Assembly (NCBI RefSeq): GCF_000002985.6
Contig: NC_003280.10
Location: forward strand, 8,676,501 to 8,740,500
Source: Caenorhabditis elegans
Taxonomy: Eukaryota > Nematoda > Chromadorea > Rhabditida > Rhabditidae
Reading direction: 5' to 3'
DNA length: 64,000 nt
Part shown: positions 22,830 to 35,088 of the stretch, in pieces
Numbering within the stretch: position 1 is the first letter of the stretch
How the letters are laid out: each line of letters starts with the position of its first letter
The notes under the pieces: generated by a model
Told to the model about the DNA's origin: nothing
What the model saw: the letters and a program-made list of their open reading frames with translations, nothing else
Database searches by the model: none
Position numbers and translations under genes: made by a program

Positions 22830-25168
22830 CTAGGCAGTTGATGAGAAAACGGAAATATGATTTTTTGTCGATGCTACTTCAATTGTTTTCGTGTCGACTA
22901 CTTCTCCATCGAGTACTACGTGTGATCCTTCACTGATAACTTCCAGTTTCATTGACGACACTTCCACGTGCTGAAAATTTAGTTTTGAATTAATAGAAAG
23001 AAAAGGTGACACTAACTTTAACAAAGGGTAGATCCAGATGAGTCTCGTGTTCAATCGCCAAAAGATATTTAGCAATATTAACTCGTGTACCGATATCTTT
23101 CCATAGAATATACGAAAGATGAATTCGATTATCTTCTAATTTGGCACTTGGAGCGAATGGTCCATCAGCTGCGATATGGGAAAGAGTAACTGCATAGATA
23201 TTCACAAAATTATCCTCGATTACGACAGTTTCTTCTAAATCAGAACTTCCAACTGCCAAAGTTTCATCTGAATCGGGCAGCGTCCAATTTTGGAATTTTG
23301 TCTCCATTGTTTCTTCTTCGGAATCTGACACGGATCCATTCGTTTTTACTTTTGAATCATCAATCTAGAAAAATGAGAAATTATTGGAAGGGTCGTTACT
23401 AATAAAAAATACTTAAAAAATATATGTTAAGAACTATTTTAAAAAATATATTTTTGAAATTGATCACCCTTTGTTGTGTAGTTTTTTCATACACACTGAA
23501 AACGTTGGACGATGGATGGAATCCTTTTGGTTTGTATGGACGATACGTAAGGCGTCCTTTATAAGATCGGAGATCTGAAAATTGGAAGTTTTAGAATAAT
23601 TTAAATTTTTTAAAATCTTACTGCAGCTGCGAATGAATCCCATAACAGTGAATCTGTGATGGCCAAGCGATTTTCTCCATTTCTCACTGTCAATGTCAAT
23701 ATCTGCCATCAAACCCCATCCAATTGACAAAAACGATGCATATGACTGATTATCTGTTTTAACTGAATACAAAGCTACGCTTTCCGCCTTTGCTGTTGGT
23801 GAGGTGGCAATTTCCAAAGCTCTTTCCATTACAGATTTCTCGTTCATTTTTGTTCCGTATTTCGACAAAACCGAACATAAAAGTCCGTTTCCGGATCCGC
23901 TGGGAACAATTCCGATTGGGAGAGTTGGGAATATCCGGAATGCATCTTCACGACAAAGAATTCCGTTGAGAGCCTGAAAATTTACAAATTTGAAATTAAA
24001 ATTGCATTATTTCGGCGGAAAGGTGAATAATATAATTTTTTAAATTCAAAAACTGCCTCCAACGAATTTAAACTAATTTCGTGTTTTTTGAAAGCGTTAC
24101 CTCGAAAACCAAACCATCTCCAGAAAGAATCAAAACCCCATTGAACTTTCCAAGGTCGGCTTTTGTCATGAGCACATTTCTCGCGTGATTCGGCCCGGCT
24201 GTAAAGTAAACATTAATTTGTTTTTTTTTCTAGTTTTCCTGAAACTCACTCGTAACAACGACTTCATATCGAATCAAGCTTTTATCCAACTTCGGTCCAA
24301 CTGTATTCGCAAAAGTCTCCAGACTTTTTCCAGTTCCACTGTTAGGATTGATGAAAACAAGAAGATTTCCACGACATTGTTCTGTAAAATAATTTTAAAA
24401 TAGAATATGGGAAGAAATTATTGAATTAATTATTTATTATGTTGCTAAAATTCTAAGAAAATCCTAACCTTCCATTATTCCAAAGTTTAAGTGGGTTCTT
24501 GTGAGATATTATAAACAAACGATTCTCGAAAATTGGCTGCGTGGTCTTTGGCATATCGATTTTTATGTAACAACAGGCGGTTTAATCGAGGGATCAATGA
24601 CCAGCATTAACAAGCGGATGAAACGAGTTGAACATTTATACAATTATTTTTCAAAACAACTTTTGATTTGAATTGAAATTTGATTTGAAAATTAAAGAAA
24701 AAATAAATTAAAGGATTTTTAGCTACGGTAAAGCATCACATTTTACGACAGTGCAGCGGATCCTACGCAGAAATGCACCCGTCGTGAAACTTTTCAGGCC
24801 TAGACGCATGTATAGCTCTTTTTCAAACATGAATACTTGAAATATTTTTCAATTAAAATCACAATTTATCATGAAATTAATTACGTTATTAGAAAAATAT
24901 TAAACTTTTCCAAAAAAAACTCACCCTGTGGCGGTGGTTTTCTGCTCAATATCACACTTGTGAGCTGCTCGTTTTCCTCAGCATCCGATCGGCAACAGCA
25001 GCAAATTGTCCCGCCCATGTGATGTTCGGTGCAAGTGCACTTTGATGTAGAGTCCTGCATACTCCGAATTGTCTTTAGCTTTCGTTTGATAGTTAGACTG
25101 AATATTGTTAGTAGCGAAGAGTACCATTGTGTATAATTTTCAAAAATTGTTACCACTACTATGAACAT
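22830..25168 (-). CDS. sphk-1: Sphingosine kinase
   Basis: Exons 25168-24925, 24381-24250, 24198-24101, 23973-23622, 23574-23468, 23364-23017 and 22970-22830 join in phase to give 473 residues. Known role: phosphorylates sphingosine to sphingosine-1-phosphate; the worm enzyme acts in muscle and neurons, where it promotes acetylcholine release. The diacylglycerol-kinase-like catalytic core is intact: LLVFINPNSGTGKS, the SGDGLVFE loop with its catalytic Asp, PSGSGNGL, WGLMADIDIDSEKWR, and RSYKGRLTYRP. A Ser/Glu-rich insert (SVSDSEEETMETK) separates the core from its last strands. The 81-residue first exon contains a hydrophobic stretch (residues 1-26) and CTCTEHH followed by GGTICCCCR, a candidate palmitoylation cluster. 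An ATG at 24475 followed by a donor (exon 24475-24469) would splice in the same phase 1 to exon 2 and make a shorter 394-residue form. Confidence 0.94.
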
Positions 25169-26867
25169 TTTGGTTAATGTAAAGGTATGAGGGGCTCAAG
25201 GAGTTGGTCATGGTTAGAGTGTGTTAGAGAAAGAGAGTGGTTAGATGAGAAATGACAGGAGTTGAACACGGCTTAACTAAGTGCGAAGTACCTGTACGAA
25301 CATTTTTAGACGTACGGTTTTCTCAATTTAATATAATTTCAAATTAAGCTTGAAATCTTAAATCGCTGGCACCGTTCAGCTAACAGTTCTTGGAAGGAAA
25401 TGTTTATTTTACAGAAAATCGATATGCAAAGCACATGCACTTTTTCTAACAAATTTGGGTTGGAAATTATTTAGCCTTATAAATATTCATTTTTACTATT
25501 TTTCAATGTTTTAAAGAACCAAGGATTTTTGAGCGTTAAAAACATTGTTGTAGTCTATTGCGAGTTGCTATGGTGCATAAAATAGACTTATTGAGCACTG
25601 CAACGCTACACACATTTTCGCTTATTTACACTGCAAACAACTCACAGAAAAGGTTAGTAGAAAATGAACGAGTACTGATGTGTTCAGTTTTTTGAAAAAA
25701 ACAAAATTCTAAAATAGGGACACAATGTTTTATTGTCACGTGGTAAGAAATGTTTGAATGAAAACATTAAATGAACAATAGGACGTAGGTTGAATGGGGA
25801 ACAATTAAGAGTGCAGGGCAATAGACAAGGAATGGGAAATGTAGGGAACCTGTGTGGATTAATTTATATTGAGGAAGGATATGAATCATGCAGTTTGGTT
25901 AAACATGTGTATTTATACTTTAACTTCATAAAACATAAAGTATCTAATTTCAATCTTCTAACTATATGCTGTGAAACTGTAATCAAAACCATTTTGTAGA
26001 AAGGAAACTATAATGGATTTCAGAGTACTTTTTTGAGATTTCAGATCTGATCAATGGGAGAGTTATTTTCCAACTAAATAATAATTGAAAAATGAATGAT
26101 CAAGACAATAAAGATGGAAATTTAAAAGTAGTCAGTCAACCACATAAGTTGATAACACTATCTTGAATTGTTTCAATTCCGGGAAAAATTAAAAATTTGA
26201 GCGTTTTCCAGAGGGAAATACCTCTACAGCCAGGTGGAATACGGAAAGAGTTGCGGAAAGTGAGCAAACATCTCTCTTGAATTATCAAAGCATTGTATTG
26301 ACTATTGGGAGAATAGTGCACTCTGAGATCGCTGAGTGAATGAACGGTCACTTTGATGAAAAAACAAGGAAGTATTACTAGATGTGTTCTTTTCAAAGGT
26401 AAACTGTGAAAATAAAAGTTGCGCCGTGTGCACAAACCTATATGCTTTTCAATCTATACGTTCTCAAGTCTCCCATAACTTTATGCTTTTTTGCAAGTTT
26501 TGGCCAGTTTTTCCAATTAAAATGCACTAGATGATTTTTTAAACAATATGAGTTTATTATTTTTTAAGAAAGAATTGGCTGCTTCTAATCAATGCAAAAC
26601 ATACAAAAAAGAGAAAAATCAAACATCACAACTCATTTATGTAGTGTACTCCCCATGACTCGCCTACCAACTTGACTGTTTGTCCAAGAAATCGACAATT
26701 TGTCAGGTTAAAAGACAATGGGTTAATGTCTGGAAAAGTGTCAGATGATCAGGAATTTGCTCTCGAGGAGTTTTCAAAACCGTAAAGCGATGTTTTCAAT
26801 GTTGGAAATAGTGGTTCTAACTACAAAATTTATTTCAGTGAAATGAAATTAAATAAATATTTGACTA
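25169..26867. other. Intergenic
   Basis: Upstream region of sphk-1 and 3' side of the homeobox gene. No coding exon with splice support was seen on either strand. Confidence 0.5.
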
Positions 26868-27329
26868 TTATTTATTGGCTTCTCTTCTCATCCGGATTCG
26901 ACGATTTTGGAACCAAATCTTCACCTGTAATGTGCTACGTCTCGGAAAATTATTGAATGATAACAACTGATTTAAAAATTTTTTATTTTTTTCCTAGATT
27001 GATCTAATCACATCTTTACAACATACAATCGGATATGTTAGACTTAACGTAGAAGTTGCTGGAGCTCAGCCTGGTGGATAAATTTCGCAAACAATTTTAA
27101 TAGAGAATAGATTTCTAAAAACAATAGAAACCTGATATTCATCTAGACTCAAAATCCTTGCCAATCTTTCCCTTTCATCACATCCAACATACTGACTTTG
27201 TGCAAAATACATTTCGAGTAAATATAGTTGTTCCACTGTAAATGTGGTTCTTCTACGTGGAATTCTGGAGGTTGAAGCTTCTGGTCTAACCATCATCAGT
27301 AAGAATGTAAAGACCATTTCGTGTTTCAT
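26868..27329 (-). CDS. Very small homeodomain protein
   Basis: Two exons, 27329-27132 and 26924-26868 (phase 0), encode 84 residues of which about 60 are the homeodomain. After an unusual hydrophobic start ([19 protein letters not shown]) comes [18 protein letters not shown], then [16 protein letters not shown], and the intact recognition helix [18 protein letters not shown], ending right there. W48, F49, N51 and R53 are present and residue 50 is Gln, so DNA binding of the TAAT type is expected. The ortholog class is unclear to me; the sequence is divergent (NK/Hox-like recognition helix). MVRPEAS at codon 13 could be the true start, or an upstream exon could exist. The intron (26925-27131) splits the homeodomain just before helix 3, a common position. 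Confidence 0.85.
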
Positions 27330-28324
27330 ATTTATGCCGTCAATTGTCAGTACAAGGGGCCGCCCGTTTTCGTTTCGTTTCGTTTAAATTATAGGGAATA
27401 CATTATAAAATCACACCTTTTGTGTATATCTTCGTAGTTTTATTGGACATTTTAATAGGCCTTGTTTATAAAAGAAAATATAATAATGATGACATTATAC
27501 AAAAAAGTATTCAAGGAATGTTTTATAGTTACAAAACCTATAGGTATACAGAATATGTCAAAATAGGGGAAAAAACTGAATGTATGCAGTCGACGAATAA
27601 GGTTGTCTTGACATTTTTTTGGTTAATAATGTTTTTCCTGCCAGTTTCGATATCTTTGAAATTTTGATCCAGATGACATCAATCCTAGCTATGGAATAAT
27701 GGGGGAACTCTCTTTAAATTCACAACTTCATTCGAGCAAAATTTGTCTTTTGCACACGAAAAATTATTATTATTATTGCACAATCAAATATTTTTCCCCC
27801 GTGCAAGTGTGCAATGGGGCGACGGGTCGAGCCAGAAACCCGTGTTGTTGAAAATCAAACCAAGTGCAAAATATCCATTTTGCTTAATTTAAAACGATCT
27901 AGGATAACTCCACTAGCAACTAGAATATCTAATTGAAGGATTGAAATTTGGAAACTTACAATAAGGTATTCTATTTTATTACGTTTTCAATCTTGCTAGG
28001 AAAACTTGGAAAAAAAATCCATAAACGTTTCCCGGTTATTTCAGAAATCGATAGTCGACCTCCGTTGTTCCTTATCTAAATTTCATCAATTGTATCCTTT
28101 TTGATAAGACAATACTATCTTTTTATCACTACGTCTCCTTCACTCTAAATCCTAATGTAGTATCAATCAATTTGATGAAAAGACTACACTGGGGCCCACT
28201 TATTTTCTTTTTCAATCAAAATTCACACTTTATTTTATATATTTCTTGTAAATTGTATTTTTCTTCATTTTTAATTCTACTTTTTTTCAACAATTAACTC
28301 TCGAATTCTTCAATTTTTTACAGA
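27330..28324. other. Divergent intergenic region between the homeobox gene and prx-5
   Basis: No coding exon seen. A TTATTATTATTATTG run lies near 27765. A TTTTTTACAG acceptor sits directly before the prx-5 ATG, suiting SL trans-splicing. Confidence 0.5.
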
Positions 28325-30221
28325 ATGAAAGGAGTTGTAGAAGGACAATGTGGACAGCAGAATGCTCTTGTCGGGTTAGCTAACACATTTGGAACATCCA
28401 ATCAAAGAGTCGCTCCGAGTAATGGTAAGCTGGAAATATTCAAGTAAAAATTAACAAAAAAAAAAGTTTTTAGCTGCAGCTTCTCTTCTCCCATCTTCTT
28501 CTATGGGAGAACAAATGGCTAATGAATTTTTAAGACAACAAGCGAGAACAATGGCTCCAACAAGTTTCAGCATGAAGTCGATGCAGAATAATTTACCACA
28601 GGCATCAGCATCCTCAAGTTTGGCAGCAAATTGGACAAAGGAGTTTCAACCGCGACAGGTATTTCTAATGCATTCATATATTGGTATTTTCAATTGATTG
28701 CTTCAGAACCAGTTAGCGAGTCAATGGAGTCAACAATACACATCTAGTGCTCCAAGCATGGAATCTGCATGGCGTCAAGTTCAAGCTCCATCAATGACAT
28801 CCACGTCATCACATCAACCAATAACAGATGCTGGTATGTGGTCATCTGAATATCTGGATACTGTGGATACTTCTTTAACCAAATCTTCTGGGACTCAAAA
28901 CTGGGCTGATGATTTTATGGAGCAACAAGATAATTATGGAATGGAAAACACTTGGAAAGATGCACAGGCTTTTGAACAGAGATGGGAGGAAATTAAGAGA
29001 GATATGGAAAAGGACGAATCTCTTCAAAGTCCTGAAAACTATGTTTATCAGGTAAGATTTTTGTCTTCTTTAACACATTTTTATAACCCTCCTATTCAGG
29101 AAGCAAACCCTTTCACAACCATGTCAGATCCACTGATGGAAGGAGACAATCTAATGAGAAATGGAGATATTGGAAATGCCATGCTTGCCTATGAAGCAGC
29201 AGTTCAAAAAGATCCTCAGGATGCACGTGCCTGGTGTAAATTAGGATTGGCTCATGCTGAAAATGAAAAAGATCAGTTAGCAATGCAAGCGTTCCAAAAA
29301 TGTTTGCAGATTGACGCTGGAAACAAGGAGGTAAAATTTGAGAAAAATATTTGATTATTTGATGCCATAAAATAGATAGGTCGCGATAAAATTCATATCT
29401 GTCTCTTAAAACTTTTTAAGAACAGAAATTAAGAAAAAAAAAAAAAAACTTCCAATAAAATCAAAATTATTTCAGGCACTTCTTGGTTTGTCTGTCAGTC
29501 AAGCGAACGAAGGAATGGAAAATGAAGCTTTACATCAATTGGATAAATGGATGTCTTCTTACTTGGTATTTCTTATTTTTATTTCAAGAATAATCCCACA
29601 CGAATAAATATTTTAAGGGTTCAAACTCGACTCAAGTGACAACCACACCTCCACTCTACTCTTCATTTCTGGACAGTGACACTTTTAATCGAGTTGAGGC
29701 TAGATTCTTGGATGCTGCTCGGCAACAAGGAGCAACTCCAGATCCAGATCTTCAAAATGCTCTCGGAGTTTTATACAACTTGAATCGCAATTTTGCAAGA
29801 GCTGTCGACTCTCTCAAGTTGGCGATCTCCAAAAATCCAACTGATGCTCGTCTCTGGAATCGTCTTGGTGCTACGTTAGCCAATGGTGACCACACAGCTG
29901 AAGCCATTTCAGCATATCGAGAAGCTTTGAAATTGTATCCAACATATGTCAGAGCAAGATACAATTTGGGAATATCTTGTATGCAATTATCATCTTATGA
30001 TGAAGCTTTGAAACATTTTTTATCTGCATTAGAATTGCAAAAAGGAGGAAATGATGCATCTGGTATTTGGACAACTATGAGGTTAGTTTATAGCTTTATA
30101 TGTTAAAATCACCTTCACAAATTTCAGATCAGCAGCAATCCGAACATCGAATGTCCCTGACAATTTACTGAGAGCAGTGGAAAGACGAGATTTGGCAGCT
30201 GTAAAAGCCTCTCTAGTCTAG
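28325..30221 (+). CDS. prx-5: Peroxin 5, peroxisomal PTS1 receptor
   Basis: Seven exons: 28325-28424, 28474-28658, 28707-29051, 29100-29330, 29476-29565, 29618-30081, 30128-30221 (502 residues). Known role: binds C-terminal SKL-type signals in the cytosol, docks at the peroxisome membrane and is recycled by monoubiquitination. The N-terminus carries the conserved Cys 9 (EGQCGQQNALVGLANTF, like ECGGANPLMKL in mammals), the ubiquitin acceptor. The disordered half has WxxxF/Y docking motifs: WTKEF, WSQQY, WSSEY and WADDF. From about residue 215 to the end are TPR repeats, e.g. DARAWCKLGLAHAENEKDQ, ALGVLYNLNRNFARAVDS, ARLWNRLGATLANGD and VRARYNLGISCMQLSSYDEA. All features of an active receptor are present. 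AATAAA lies at 30245-30250. C. elegans is reported to lack the PEX7/PTS2 branch. Confidence 0.97.
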
Positions 30222-30903
30222 AATAATTACAATTTAAATACTAAAATAAATAATTATTTTTCCTCGAATTTTTTTACTTGGTTTTCAAACTTTCATTTTG
30301 AAAATCTCAATTTCAAGCCGATCACGAGTTTGGAAGGGTCATAAAATGTTATTACAGCGGTAAGAAAGCAGGAAGTAAACCGACCTAGCACAAAAAGTGT
30401 TCAGCTCATTTTGTTTTGTTTGTAGAACTCACATTGTTAGAGCTCAATGAAATGATTGAATAATGCCTAAATTAAAATAACATTCTTCAAGACTTCTAGA
30501 CACTAAGTAATCAAATCCTATCATTTCTCTTACGGTGAATTTCTACAAAATGCTCAGAAATTCCACATGAGTCACCGTTCCATGAGTAAAACCTCGGAAC
30601 ATATGACTGATTCTATTTATTATCATCTTTCCGCCACCCTCTTCCAAACGTCTCACTCTTTTCTATTTGCCGGTCATCGAACACATTCTTCCTTTTCTCT
30701 TTCTGTCTTTGAAGCACATGACATGGCCATTTATCATGAAAAGGTACAGCTGGTTGAAGAAGAAGAAGATCCGAGAGAAACAGCTCCAATTGAGAGGAGC
30801 ACAGTCACAAGTTTTCTCTTTCTTTTTTCCTCTCTTCTATCCAAAACATCTTCAATAGCTGTAATATTCCCCTGGAAATCTTAGTTCAACTTGTTCTTGA
30901 TTT
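30222..30903. other. Intergenic, prx-5 3' flank
   Basis: Contains the prx-5 polyadenylation signal; otherwise no supported gene. Short open frames on the plus strand lack splice sites. Confidence 0.5.
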
Positions 30904-32309
30904 ATGATTTGTTGGCTCAATTTATCGATATTTTATTTTGTATTCTCTCTGTATCAATGTCATCAAGAAGAATTATCACAAAATATAGAAGTCACTGCAT
31001 CTGATTCTGCAGCAGAACATGAAGTGTTTGAAGGAATATCATCAAATGTGAGTTTTGAGTTGAAGATTGCTTCTAAAGTTTAAAACTTAGTTATAGATTG
31101 CTGGGAAAGGAGAAAAGTTAGAAGAAGAAATAGATAACATTGGTATTGTAATGCAACCAGAGCCACGAGTTGTCCATGAAGCTTCCGAAGTATCAGACAA
31201 CATTGAACTTAATATCAAAGACGACCTAAACTTGAAAAGTAGACTGGACAACTTCACAAGAGCTAAATTCAGGCAATCAACCACCGTAACACCTAATATT
31301 GTTGCTGTGGAGCCTTCTATTGAAGGTGTTGAAGACGATTTAGATCATGATGAACAAGGTGAAACATTTAGAATCAATTTAATATTTTTTTCATATTGAA
31401 CTCATTAGATGTAGACGATTAACCTGTATCATCAGCATGTTTCAGGAGAACCAGAAGACAGTGAAATTCGAAATCGGAACGAGCACCATTTTGCTGAGTT
31501 GGGCGGAAAAATGAAGGAACGCAGGGATCATGTAGATGATCCCGATATTCAAGAACCATTGAATAAGCCAATATCGGCTATTCCAGAAGAGACTTCAAAT
31601 TCTGCAACTATTCAATATGAAAGAAGTTCGTCTGGAACACAAAACCCGCAAACTTCTTTAAATATTCCGACTGCTCAGAATGTACCAAAACTAAAACAAT
31701 TAAAAAATCAAGAGATTCTAAAGGATCATTTTATTTCGGAAGTATCAGATGTTTCCAACGTTGCAGATGTTTCAGCGCCTATTGTTATTAGTCAAGTACC
31801 TGAAATATTGAATGGAGAACCCGCAGGAGTACCTGCCAATTTTGAAGAAGAAGACAAAGAACGTGTAGAAGAAGAGGAAGATCGCATCAGTTGGGATCTT
31901 ATTCATTTTCTACTTTTGTTAAGTCCATATGAAGAAGGTGAAGTTACTTGGTGGACAATTGTTCTTGAAGCCGTTAAGGTTAGTTTTTGATAAAGTATAA
32001 ATATACGAAAATATTTTAAAAATTCAGTGCTCTCTTCGAAGTTGTCATAATTCATCATCTCACTGGCATGATAGATCTGTGTATCTTCCGAGAATAACTC
32101 GACATCGTCGTCAAGATTCAGACTATTTACCTGGAGCACTTTCTCCAACAACACCAAAACCCTGTTTGTGCAACAATTTAGAGGTTGATATCAAAACGTT
32201 ATTATTAATGATTTAAATTTTACAGACTTATTTCGAAAAACTGTATGAATCAGTTGGGAAAAAAAAGAAGGAAAAGAAAATATCAAATTCAACAACGAAA
32301 TTTGTATAA
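30904..32309 (+). CDS. Unrecognised acidic secreted or membrane protein, 392 residues
   Basis: Five exons: 30904-31047, 31097-31358, 31446-31978, 32028-32183, 32226-32309, all in phase. The start MICWLNLSIFYFVFSLYQCHQEE looks like a signal peptide cut near Cys 19. Most of the rest (about residues 24-290) is acidic, low in aromatic residues and probably disordered (e.g. GVEDDLDHDEQG and a Glu-rich run before DRISWDL). A compact C-terminal part follows: WDLIHFLLLLSPYEEGEVTW, a Cys-containing stretch (CSLRSCHNSSSHWHD) and KPCLCNNLETYFEKLYE, ending in a Lys-rich tail. The LIHFLLLL stretch is short for a membrane span. I know no family for it. Intron phases and coding bias support a real gene. Confidence 0.75.
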
Positions 32310-32568
32310 AAATTCCGTAAATATGTACGTAATTCAATAAAGGTTCAACTTTTATACTATAATTAAACAAACAAATACAAACTATTTCTGCTTCAAAAAT
32401 CTATATTTTCAAAGAATAAATAGCTGACTTACTCATGAATCTGAGAACAGAATCAAAAGTAAATGTTTTTGGAAGTTCTCAATCTTTTTAGAAACATAAC
32501 AATCAAACGTATGTTCTAAAACGATTTAAAACCTTTAAAAAAATTTATTAACTGATTCAATTTTCAGA

Positions 32569-33913
32569 TCAATGAGTAAATGAGTTATTGATCGTTTGAA
32601 CTCTGAAAATCCGATCGTCTTCTGCTTTTGAAGGAAGTATTAATCCACGTATCTGGCTATTACTCCAAAATAATATAACAGCAGATCTGAAACTTAATGC
32701 ATTAAACATCAAAAAGTTATCGCCTACCCAACAGTAAACATATCAAACGCCAGAAATTGAGCAGTGAATAATAAATCAGATGACATGCAACTAGTGCAAA
32801 ACGCATATAGAGCCTGAAATTTTTTGAAAAATTCAAATAATAACGGGAAAAATTATTGCGAGCAATGTCTAAACATTCATACGTAGACTTATTGAATATA
32901 AGTAATTTAATTTGATTGAATACGTTTTTGACTGAAAATCAAAGTATGATCATGTGAACTTCTTGCCTGGCTAGCTGCCGCTGCTAAAAAAGTGAGAGAA
33001 ATATAAATATTTGAGAAACATAACGATTTTTCAGCTGATTTTATACGATCAGATAGAGAAATGAGCTTATAGAGAGTAACTGATGTACATATAAAAGTGA
33101 AAACAAGAGCTGTGAGGATATAAATTGATTGGAACAAAGAAGATGAAGCCTGAAATAAATTGTTGTTGCCTAGAATATGATATACAAATCTTCCAAGCTA
33201 TGTATTAGAGATTCTATGTAATGTCTTGAAATTGGACGTACCCAAGGAATTGCTCTGACATAGCTTATAGCAAATCCACCATAAGATGGTAAAACGTAAA
33301 ATCTTGGGGAAATAATTATATTCCAAGTTCCACCCAATGGAAGAATACATATTATCACTAAAGACACTTTGGTCAACTTACGCCATATCTGAAAACTTTG
33401 GTTTTTTGATACCATGTTTTTTTTTGAAAGTCGCAGCTTCACCTGGCCATAATAAGTTGGCATTAGAACACATGTCATTCTGTTCAATACCATACATATA
33501 TGGGCTACGCATTTAGATAATCTTGTGTGAACACTCAAGTAGAAATATATTTTTGGAATTAATGATGACGCCCAAAAAAATGGGCCAACGATGGGACAAA
33601 GTGGAGGGACATAAAGAAAGAGACGACCGTAAAATGAATCAATAAAAACAATTATAATGCTCTGAAAAACTTTTAAAAGGCAAACTAATTGCTACTGTCT
33701 TACCGAAACAGAATCCAGTGCAAAAATTGCAAAAAAAGAGCTACCTTTGAAATAACCTCTTCTCGTCACTAAAATCGTATGAAGTATGAATAAATGAAGG
33801 ATTCCTCCTGGTATTAAATATGATATTGTTAAAAGATATTTTAAAATTTCGATGCTAGAGCTATAGGTTTCATCACAAACAAGTGGATCGGGTTCGGAAT
33901 AGTTAGTAGTCAT
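32569..33913 (-). CDS. Serpentine chemoreceptor, probably srg class
   Basis: Six exons: 33913-33704, 33661-33443, 33388-33242, 33149-32967, 32813-32728, 32686-32569 (320 residues). The start MTTNYSEPDP was preferred over an in-frame ATG at 34012 because a TTTTCAG trans-splice acceptor lies at about 33948-33954, between them. Seven hydrophobic segments are present. Family-like landmarks are YLIPGGILHLFILH (TM1), YVPPLCPIVGPFFW, VLNRMTCVLMP after TM3, ILPLGGTWNIIIS, YGGFAISYVRAIPW, DRIKSAEKSLC before TM6, and FLAFDMFTVG with SNSQIRG in TM7. These fit the nematode Srg receptor family. Intron 4 uses a GC donor: exon 4 ends ASQ at 32967 followed by GCAAGA, and joining to GCTCTATAT keeps frame and family alignment. 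Likely a chemosensory G-protein-coupled receptor; ligand unknown. Confidence 0.85.
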
Positions 33914-35088
33914 TCTACGCTCAATAAATAAGTTTTTTTTGTTTTCACTGAAAATAACTTGACCAGGAACAGGTGGTTTGATTAGTTTTAGTGGTTTGGG
34001 AGGTGTGTACATGCAGGTGACAAAGAAAAATATCTCTAAGAATTAAAAACGATAATAATGTCCTTTTCTGCGAATATCATACGTCGGAAAGTCGCGAAAG
34101 GCTATAATTTGGTAAACTTATCGAAAATTTGAAGACTATGCAAACGAAAAATGGGAACTCGTTCGTAGTGTTAAAAGTATAGTCGGAAATTTATTAATAA
34201 AATGAGTGGAGGAAACACCGATTGACTTACTATTGATATAAAGTACACGTCAGAGCTGTGCAAAATTCTTCACGGAATCAGATTCTTGAAAAATTGTTAA
34301 ATTTTTGGCTACAGGTTTTTGAAGAGTATTGCATATATTATACAAGAATAAAAGTTTGACAATAGCTAAGGGTCTTTTTTCGTATGCTCCATCACATCCA
34401 AATAGCAGCTATTTTCAAAATTGAACTGTAGGGCAATCTGTGATTGGGGTTTCCCCAATTTCCTAGATAATTGGAAAAAAGTGTAGGTCTAATTTTTTTG
34501 AGGACTTTTTACGTTCTGAATGTTCTGAAAAAGAAACTGACTATGAGTAAGCTGAATTCGCAGCCTGAACAGAAAATGTCCAGAAAACCCTTTTTTTAAC
34601 TTCGTTTTATTTATTCAAATTCCTCAATGTGACGGAGAAAGTAGAATCTCGTAATTCATAGTTCTCAATTATTTGATATCCAGAATTCAACAATTTTCAA
34701 CATTTATGAAAATGTTTTCTTTGGATGTGCATCTTTCTGGGTGATGAGCTGTGACAGTTAAAAAATAGTTTTTTTTCGCAGTGTGCTAAATTCTCAATTT
34801 CATCAGTACCCCATCTTTTTACCGACCAGTCACGTAAAAACTACATTGAAACAATTGAAACAAGGTACCATAGTTTAAACTTGTTAATTGTCAGTTGAAA
34901 ATTCGTCGAATTCTCAAGTTTTCACAAGTATCTCTGATCACTTAAAGGTGCTATTATATCCTGCACCTATATACTTCAAAACGAGATTACGTTGCTCAAA
35001 AACAGATTGCAAGTTCTGGATAATTAAGTTGACAAGGTGTTGGTCTGTGATTTCATTCGTCATCATTTTCTTGTTCATTCGCCTTGCC
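33914..35088. other. Interval between receptor copies
   Basis: Holds the 5' flank of the intact receptor and upstream sequence of the truncated plus-strand copy. An open stretch at about 34888-35088 lies in frame before the plus-strand receptor ATG but has no ATG start or receptor similarity. Confidence 0.4.

Noticed and set aside
33914-34012. Upstream in-frame ATG for the intact receptor
   Set aside because: A trans-splice-like acceptor lies between it and the ATG at 33913, and the added Pro/Lys-rich peptide is unlike receptor N-termini.
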